64,000 nt of DNA from an uncultured Roseburia sp. GTDB taxonomy: Bacteria > Bacillota > Clostridia > Lachnospirales > Lachnospiraceae. Location: assembly GCA_910577925.1 (NCBI GenBank), contig CAJTOI010000009.1:1-64000 (forward strand). The letters are read 5' to 3'. The notes below the pieces were generated by a model, which did not search any database, was not told the DNA's origin, and was given only the letters and a program-made list of their open reading frames with translations. Made by a program: the position numbers and the translations under genes. This document shows positions 58,848 to 64,000 of the stretch, in pieces. Positions within the stretch are counted from its first letter, which is position 1. Every line of letters begins with the position of its first letter.

Positions 58848-60443
58848 CTACTCTAATCCCAGCCGTTCCTTCGCCTCATTCACCTGTCTCGTGCTCGCTT
58901 CCATTACAAGAGAAAATCCCAGCTCTTCGCGCTTCTTCACATACGCCGCAAGCACGGCGTCAAATTCTTCTTCAGAAGACGCCAATAGCAGCTTCGGCAG
59001 CGTCTCTCCCCATGCCTCCTTGATCTTCTTGTCCGCGTTCCCCTCTTTCGTATTCGCGTCGAAACTGATCTCATACTGCCCGATGTATCTTGTGTACGGC
59101 ACCGTCCATTTCTCCATTTCCACAACCGGGTTTTTCTCATCACTGTCCCATTTCCACTGCAGCTGCATCACATTGTCCTGAAACATCCAATATGCATTAT
59201 CTGCTCCGTAAAACCTGTCATACTCTGCTCTGTCACGCTCAAGCAGTTCGCGCACCTCATCCTTTATCACGATTTTGCCGTCTTTCTCGTCGTAAGTCTC
59301 ACCCTCCACGCCAAGATAGGTCAGCTTCTGCCCTTCCTCGCTGATCAGGTAGGTTACAAGCCCGATCGCTTTCTGCGGGTCTTTGCAGTTTTTTGAAATA
59401 AATGTCACCGTCCAGCCGTTAATCCCAGCCCCCATCAGCACCGGGTCGTCCCCCGCGCTGTTTTTCGGACCGTCGACCGCAATATAGATACGCTCCGGAT
59501 GCTCTGCGTACAGTTCCCTCTCCAGATCCGCAATGTCTGTCCTCTGATACAGCATACAAAAATACTGCCCGCGCGCTATTTTTTCCTCCATCTGTGTCCT
59601 CTGGTCGATAAAAATATCGTTTTTCAGATACCCTTCGCTGCCCAGCCCGCGGAACATTTTCAGCCAGCGGATATATTCCGGGTCCGTGTAACGGTCATAA
59701 TAAGCCCCGTCTTTCTCATAAGGCACTGCAAGGAAATTCTGCAGATGCTGGTCGAATGAGTCGCATCCCGTATCCGTGAAAACATGGCTTCCCACCGGTA
59801 TCAGCGGATATCCGTCCACCTCGGGAAACTGCTCCGCGGCCGCCCTCACCGCCGCCGCAAATCCCTCCGGCGTCGTCATATCCGGGCTTCCGATCGCCTC
59901 GTAGATATCCTTCCGCACCAGAAAGGTCTGATTTGAACCGATATTGTCATGCTCTCTATAGTCTTCCGGCGTATAAGCGGAATTGGGATAGCAATAGATA
60001 TTGCCGTCCTCTTTTGTGTACCAGTCTGCAATTGTCTCATCCGTCACTTCCCAGAAATAAGGTTCATACTCGTCTGCAAGTTCATTTAACGCATACACCA
60101 TATCCTTTTCGATCATTTCATCCGCCTGCGGCTCCCACCAGCCGAGCGTAATAAGATCCGGCAGCGTATCCGAAGAAATCAGAGAATTCAAAAGCTCCGT
60201 CTCATCGCCGTATGGCGTGACAAACCGGATATCGACGCCGGTTCGCTCCGTAATCTCTTTTGATACCAGATTTTCTCCGAAACCGGTATTGTACCAGGAA
60301 TAGTTGATATACCATTCCAGCGTCACCGGCTCTTCCCGCTCTTCGGTGCCCTCCCCTGGCGCCTCGCCGCCGCATGCGCAGATCGTCAATCCCACGAGCA
60401 CCGGCATTACAGCATATCCGATGTGTTTTCTCCGGTTCCTCAT
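58848..60443 (-). CDS. Lipoprotein sugar-binding protein linked to YesMN
   Basis: 531 residues. Signal peptide with a lipobox ending ICAC (Cys24 by the chosen start, MRNRRKHIGYAV), then a solute-binding fold: WYINYSWYNTGFGENLVSKE, DTLPDLITLGWWE, QKAIGLVTYLISEEGQK. This is the large (~550) LipO-type class in Lachnospiraceae and Paenibacillaceae that binds oligosaccharides. AAGGG lies nine bases before ATG. It has its own promoter and is cotranscribed with YesM and YesN, while the ABC permeases upstream end in a terminator. It may therefore serve sensing as much as transport. Confidence 0.88.
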   Translation of the reverse strand: MRNRRKHIGYAVMPVLVGLTICACGGEAPGEGTEEREEPVTLEWYINYSWYNTGFGENLVSKEITERTGVDIRFVTPYGDETELLNSLISSDTLPDLITLGWWEPQADEMIEKDMVYALNELADEYEPYFWEVTDETIADWYTKEDGNIYCYPNSAYTPEDYREHDNIGSNQTFLVRKDIYEAIGSPDMTTPEGFAAAVRAAAEQFPEVDGYPLIPVGSHVFTDTGCDSFDQHLQNFLAVPYEKDGAYYDRYTDPEYIRWLKMFRGLGSEGYLKNDIFIDQRTQMEEKIARGQYFCMLYQRTDIADLERELYAEHPERIYIAVDGPKNSAGDDPVLMGAGINGWTVTFISKNCKDPQKAIGLVTYLISEEGQKLTYLGVEGETYDEKDGKIVIKDEVRELLERDRAEYDRFYGADNAYWMFQDNVMQLQWKWDSDEKNPVVEMEKWTVPYTRYIGQYEISFDANTKEGNADKKIKEAWGETLPKLLLASSEEEFDAVLAAYVKKREELGFSLVMEASTRQVNEAKERLGLE

Positions 60444-60504
60444 ATCATCCATCCCTTTCCAAATCCCGTTTCCCATACTGTACTTCAGCCGCATTACAGC
60501 TTTA

Positions 60505-60533
60505 ACTATATCAAAAAGCCGCATTCAGCGCAA
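60505..60533 (-). promoter_or_regulatory. Promoter of the binding protein-YesM-YesN unit
   Basis: Minus strand TTGCGC (60533-60528), 17 nt, TATAGT (60510-60505). Confidence 0.7.
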
Positions 60534-60552
60534 ATCTATGGGCTTGCACTGC

Positions 60553-60574
60553 AAAAAGGCTCCAAAAAGGAGCC
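60553..60574 (-). terminator. Terminator after the carbohydrate ABC permease operon
   Basis: Minus strand GGCTCC-TTTTT-GGAGCC followed by TTTTTGC, just past the MalG-like stop. Confidence 0.88.
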
Positions 60575-60584
60575 CTCCCGCATC

Positions 60585-61421
60585 TTATTCTTTTACCGCC
60601 CCCGCCGAGATACTGCTGATAATGTATTTCGAGAAAAATGCAAACACCAGAAGAATCGGTATTACGGAGATTGCAACCGCCAGATAAATCGCGCCCTGAT
60701 TGGAATTAATATCCGTGGACGCCCGAAGGGTAGCCATCATGACCGGCAGGGTAAATTTTTCGTTCTTATTTAAGAGGATCATCGGAAGCAGATAATTATT
60801 CCAACTTCCGATAAAAGCCATAATCGACATGGTCGCGATGCCAGGAGACATCACGGGGAGCACAATTCTGTGGAACGAATACAGCTCGCTCGCCCCGTCG
60901 ATGCGCGCCGCCTCAATCAGGGACGGCGGAAGCACTGACATCACATACTGCCTTAAGAAAAACACGGTTCCCGGTGCTGCAACAGCCGGAACAATCAACG
61001 GTATATAGGTGTTTATCAGATGCAGTTTTGTACACAGATTATAAAAACCAATCAGTCCAAGCTGTCCCGGTATCATCATGAATACAAGGATCGTCCCGAA
61101 TATCAGTTTGTTTCCCTTAAACTTATACATTGCAAGCCCATAAGCCGTCATCGCGGAGAAATACGCCGTCAGCAGTGTCGCCGGAACCGCCACAATCAGG
61201 CTGTTAAACATTCCCTTGAACAGATTAAAAAACTTAAATACGGTCTGCCAGTTTTCTGCCAGATATGTACTCGGAATCAGCGTGAACGATGTCACGATCT
61301 CCGAACCGCTTCGCGTCGCGTTGACTATCATCAAAAGAAACGGCAGCAGGCAGGTCAGCCCCAACAGTATCAGAATCAGATACAGAATACTTTTCTTTAT
61401 TTTATAACCAATCGTATTCAT
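60585..61421 (-). CDS. Carbohydrate ABC permease, MalG type
   Basis: 278 residues, six helices (YLILILLGLTCLLPFLLMIVNATR first), with the EAA loop EAARIDGASELYSFHRIVLP. It forms the import channel with the MalF-type protein encoded 5 bases upstream. The ATPase that powers such CUT1 importers is not in the window; in Firmicutes a shared MsmK-like ATPase usually serves many of them. Confidence 0.94.
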   Translation of the reverse strand: MNTIGYKIKKSILYLILILLGLTCLLPFLLMIVNATRSGSEIVTSFTLIPSTYLAENWQTVFKFFNLFKGMFNSLIVAVPATLLTAYFSAMTAYGLAMYKFKGNKLIFGTILVFMMIPGQLGLIGFYNLCTKLHLINTYIPLIVPAVAAPGTVFFLRQYVMSVLPPSLIEAARIDGASELYSFHRIVLPVMSPGIATMSIMAFIGSWNNYLLPMILLNKNEKFTLPVMMATLRASTDINSNQGAIYLAVAISVIPILLVFAFFSKYIISSISAGAVKE

Positions 61422-61426
61422 AAACC

Positions 61427-62374
61427 CTAGTCCTCCTTCCTGTTAAAAAGCTTAAACTGAACCACAGACACCGCAAGAATAATCAGGAAAAGGATATACG
61501 CAATCGCGGATGCGTATCCGGTCTGTGTCGTCCCCGTCTCAAAACCGAATTTGTAGAGATACATTACCACCGTCTGCACCGAATCATAGGATGCGCTCGC
61601 CTTCTCCGCCATCAGGTACGGCAGGTCGAACATCTGCAGACCGCCGATCAATGAAGTGATCGCCACATACAGAAGAATCGGCCGAAGCAGCGGCAGCGTG
61701 ATTTTTCCGAATACCGTCCATCTCCCGGCGCCGTCGATTGCCGCCGCCTCAAAATAATCTTTTGAAATTCCCTGCACGCCCGCCATCAGCATAATAAATG
61801 AATTTCCGAACCACACCCAGGTCTGTATAACAGCAATCGTCACACCGGCATACGCCGCGCTTCCCAGCCAGTCAACCGGCTGATAGCTCTTTCCAAACAG
61901 CTGATAAATGCCAAAAATAATCTGGTTAAACGTACCGTAGCGCCAGTCTAAAAGCGTCTTGAACAAAAACGCGATAGATGTAGCCGCAATCAGGTTCGGC
62001 AGATAATAAATCACACGGAAAATGCCAAGTCCCTTCATTTTGTATTTCACATCGCTGAATACCATCATCAGGAGAAATGCCAGACCAAGCTGCAATATAA
62101 TATTTACGCCCCAGATCCGCACGGTATTCCCCAGCGCTCTCCAGAAAAATTTATCCGTCAGCACACGTTTGTAATTTTCAAACCACACCCAGCCCGCTTC
62201 GCCGACCCCTGCTATTTTTGCATTGGTAAAGCTAAAATACAGGGTTCTTACCACCGGATACACACTGAAAATCAAAAACACAATAACAAAAGGCGCCACA
62301 AAAAAATAGCCCATGTTATTGTAATTTTTCATTTTTTTCTTTTTCGTTTCCATAACACCCATGTCCTTTCCCAT
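61427..62374 (-). CDS. Carbohydrate ABC permease, MalF type
   Basis: 315 residues, six helices, with EAA loop EAAAIDGAGRWTVFGKITLP. Lies between the binding-protein gene (70-base gap) and the MalG-type gene. CUT1 subfamily, so an oligosaccharide is the likely cargo. Confidence 0.94.
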   Translation of the reverse strand: MGKDMGVMETKKKKMKNYNNMGYFFVAPFVIVFLIFSVYPVVRTLYFSFTNAKIAGVGEAGWVWFENYKRVLTDKFFWRALGNTVRIWGVNIILQLGLAFLLMMVFSDVKYKMKGLGIFRVIYYLPNLIAATSIAFLFKTLLDWRYGTFNQIIFGIYQLFGKSYQPVDWLGSAAYAGVTIAVIQTWVWFGNSFIMLMAGVQGISKDYFEAAAIDGAGRWTVFGKITLPLLRPILLYVAITSLIGGLQMFDLPYLMAEKASASYDSVQTVVMYLYKFGFETGTTQTGYASAIAYILFLIILAVSVVQFKLFNRKED

Positions 62375-62444
62375 ATTCTATCCTTCCGCACCCGAACAGG
62401 GGAGCCACGCGGCCCGCCGATACAGCGGGCCCGCGGACTTTCGG

Positions 62445-63866
62445 TTACTCTCTATTTACCGTGATATCCGGATATGTGGACTCTATCTTGTCATAAAACT
62501 CATTAATTGCCTCTTCCTTTGTCTTCTCTCCGGTCTTTACCGCAGAAATTGCATTGCCCCACGCATCGCCGATTGCGGTATCATATCTGGTTACTTTGGA
62601 AGTATCGATCCCCTCCGCCTGCTGTAACCAGAACGCATACAATTTCTGACCGCCGTAAACCTCGTTCGCATCATCTTTGTGTTTCTCAAGAGCCGATTTC
62701 AGAGAAACCGTATCCCCCTCGGAGAACTCGATCCACCACTCCGCGGTCTCCTCGTTTAACGTACAGAACTTCACATATTCCCATGCCGCTTCTTTCTTCT
62801 CGGACTGGGAGGAAATGCCGATGTAGGTACCGCCGTCAAAACCGTATGCCGGACCTGCGCAAACGCCCCAGGAACCGGAGGTATCCTTCACATTATCTCT
62901 CAATGTGAGCACGCCCCACGCCGGAAGCCCGAATGCAAATACTTCTGTCTTATCCATATCCTTTGTCGCTTCCTCAAATGCCTCCGCATCCCATACATTG
63001 ACGGAATCATCCTCATAATTCTGAATATCCGCGCTCAGAATCGGCACCTGCCCAGCCATCGCCTGATACCATGGCGTGGACCACTGGTTTGCATAAGCGG
63101 TCAGATCTTTCTGATAAAGCTCCACGCACAGATCCATGAAATCATAGCGCGACTGCGATACATTTAACACTCCGTCGATCACCCATGCGGAATCGCCGGA
63201 AAATACATTCATCTCCGCATCGGAGGAGAAAATCCGGTAGCCTGCATCTTTTAACGTCTGCGCGGTCTTTAAAATCATCGGATAATCCGCAAAAAGCTTT
63301 CCGATTTCTTCCGGATCGTCCGTGCCGAATACCGTCTGCGCAATATCTCTCCGGTAATAAATACCCGCCGGTGTAATCTGATAGGAAATCGCCCTCTGCA
63401 CGCCGTCATCGGACTGACCTACTTCCCACACATAGTCGACAATCTGATCCGCGTAATCTTTCGCGCCAAACTGATCGAGATCCTCAAAAAATCCCGCATC
63501 ATAGAAATCTTCCAGCATTTTCGGCTCGCCCACGATGATATCCGGCTCCTTTTCTCCTGCAAGCAGCGCCGTCTGCACCTTGGTCGGATAGTTTGCCGGC
63601 TCAATTACCACCGTCTCGACCTCCACGCCGGTCTGCTCCGTGTAGCGCTCTCCGAAATCGATCAGGTCGTTTGACAGTGTCCAGACAACAAGCTTCTCCC
63701 CCGATGATGCGCCGCCTTCCACAGCGCTTCCGCCTGCATTCTCCGTCCCTGCCGCGCCGCCTGCCCCCGCGGATGCATTGCTCTCTTTTGAATCCCCGCC
63801 GCACGCCGTCATCGAAAGTGCCATCGCACTGACAAGCGCCATTGATACTGCTTTCTTCCAATTCAT
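62445..63866 (-). CDS. Sugar-binding lipoprotein of the ABC importer
   Basis: 473 residues. Signal peptide with lipobox MTAC (Cys22, SAMALSMTACGGDS), a Gly/Ala/Ser-rich linker, then the family 1 solute-binding fold: KLVVWTLSNDLIDFGERYTEQTG, EPDIIVGEPKMLEDF, ISSQSEKKEAAWEYVKFCTL. It delivers an oligosaccharide to the two downstream permeases. An AGGAGG-type site lies before ATG. A bidirectional terminator upstream isolates it from the gene beyond the window. Confidence 0.92.
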   Translation of the reverse strand: MNWKKAVSMALVSAMALSMTACGGDSKESNASAGAGGAAGTENAGGSAVEGGASSGEKLVVWTLSNDLIDFGERYTEQTGVEVETVVIEPANYPTKVQTALLAGEKEPDIIVGEPKMLEDFYDAGFFEDLDQFGAKDYADQIVDYVWEVGQSDDGVQRAISYQITPAGIYYRRDIAQTVFGTDDPEEIGKLFADYPMILKTAQTLKDAGYRIFSSDAEMNVFSGDSAWVIDGVLNVSQSRYDFMDLCVELYQKDLTAYANQWSTPWYQAMAGQVPILSADIQNYEDDSVNVWDAEAFEEATKDMDKTEVFAFGLPAWGVLTLRDNVKDTSGSWGVCAGPAYGFDGGTYIGISSQSEKKEAAWEYVKFCTLNEETAEWWIEFSEGDTVSLKSALEKHKDDANEVYGGQKLYAFWLQQAEGIDTSKVTRYDTAIGDAWGNAISAVKTGEKTKEEAINEFYDKIESTYPDITVNRE

Positions 63867-63933
63867 AAAAATATCCTCCTTTATTTTTCGAAACGGTCAC
63901 GTCCTGTTTCTTTGTAGCTATATTATAAAAAGG

Positions 63934-63962
63934 AAAAAAGCGTCATATAATGACGCTTTTTT
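63934..63962. terminator. Bidirectional terminator at the right end
   Basis: AAAAAAGCGTCAT-ATA-ATGACGCTTTTTT, a perfect 13-bp stem with A and T runs at its ends. A TATAAT (minus, 63927-63922) between it and the sugar-binding gene is a probable -10. Confidence 0.88.
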
Positions 63963-64000
63963 CATAAAGGTGTTCTTTTTTTAGTTTCCGGATTTTATCG

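Overview
The window looks like the chromosome of a gut Lachnospiraceae-type Firmicute (Clostridia). The evidence is ClpC, RadA, PPi-type phosphofructokinase, YesM/YesN sensor pairs beside sugar ABC transporters, GPH and GH3 sugar genes, strong AGGAGG ribosome sites and sigma-A type promoters. The genus cannot be fixed from sequence alone. Almost everything is on the minus strand, so operons read right to left. Only four real gene groups are on plus: pfp, a FadR-type regulator, and the block of a phosphopantetheinyl transferase, a GltD-like oxidoreductase and a small unknown protein.

Layout. 1-354: tandem rRNA-type promoters firing out of the left edge, probably into an rRNA operon. 355-10656: a ribosomal peptide (RiPP) cluster of the CLI_3235/CcpM kind. 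It holds a split radical SAM-SPASM maturase, a TIGR04066-like maturation protein, an acyl-carrier-like protein that seems to lack the phosphopantetheine serine, a six-Cys precursor peptide, a MacB-like permease plus ATPase, a full ABC exporter and a cytoplasmic subtilisin-like protease. 10763-15215: housekeeping genes radA and clpC with one unknown gene between them. 15436-20466: a GH3 glycosidase and GPH sugar symporter behind an AraC-type control region (two 15-bp direct repeats 20 bp apart, then a G9 tract); the AraC gene is split by a frameshift. 20481-25028: a membrane-anchored cohesin-like protein next to a dockerin-bearing peptidoglycan hydrolase, then a small membrane protein and a HAD phosphatase. 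25160-31279: a circularly permuted, membrane-anchored GH3 enzyme, an AgrC/LytTR-like two-component pair and a PflA-like radical SAM protein.

31412-36515: pfp; a three-gene operon (alcohol-acetyltransferase-like protein, zinc-ribbon membrane protein, HSL-type hydrolase) divergent from a FadR-type regulator. 36618-44751: a heterodimeric ABC exporter with a PopT/DUF368 lipid-carrier transporter, a chemoreceptor, an AGCS amino-acid symporter and a cytidylate-kinase-like gene whose transcript probably begins with a perfect 20-bp hairpin. 44962-47284: the plus-strand block. 47343-51928: potABCD polyamine uptake. 52161-63866: a large hybrid histidine kinase, then a YesN/YesM pair with its own lipoprotein binding protein, and a carbohydrate ABC importer (binding protein plus two permeases, no ATPase in the window).

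Most notable points: (1) the RiPP cluster and its unusual two-transporter export set; (2) two genes, the RiPP maturase and the AraC regulator, each broken by a frameshift that disappears when one copy of a short tandem duplication (5 bp and 2 bp) is removed; (3) a promoter with a G9 tract placed between candidate -35 and -10 boxes next to AraC-type repeats; (4) a neighbouring cohesin-like/dockerin pair linked to cell-wall hydrolysis rather than cellulose.
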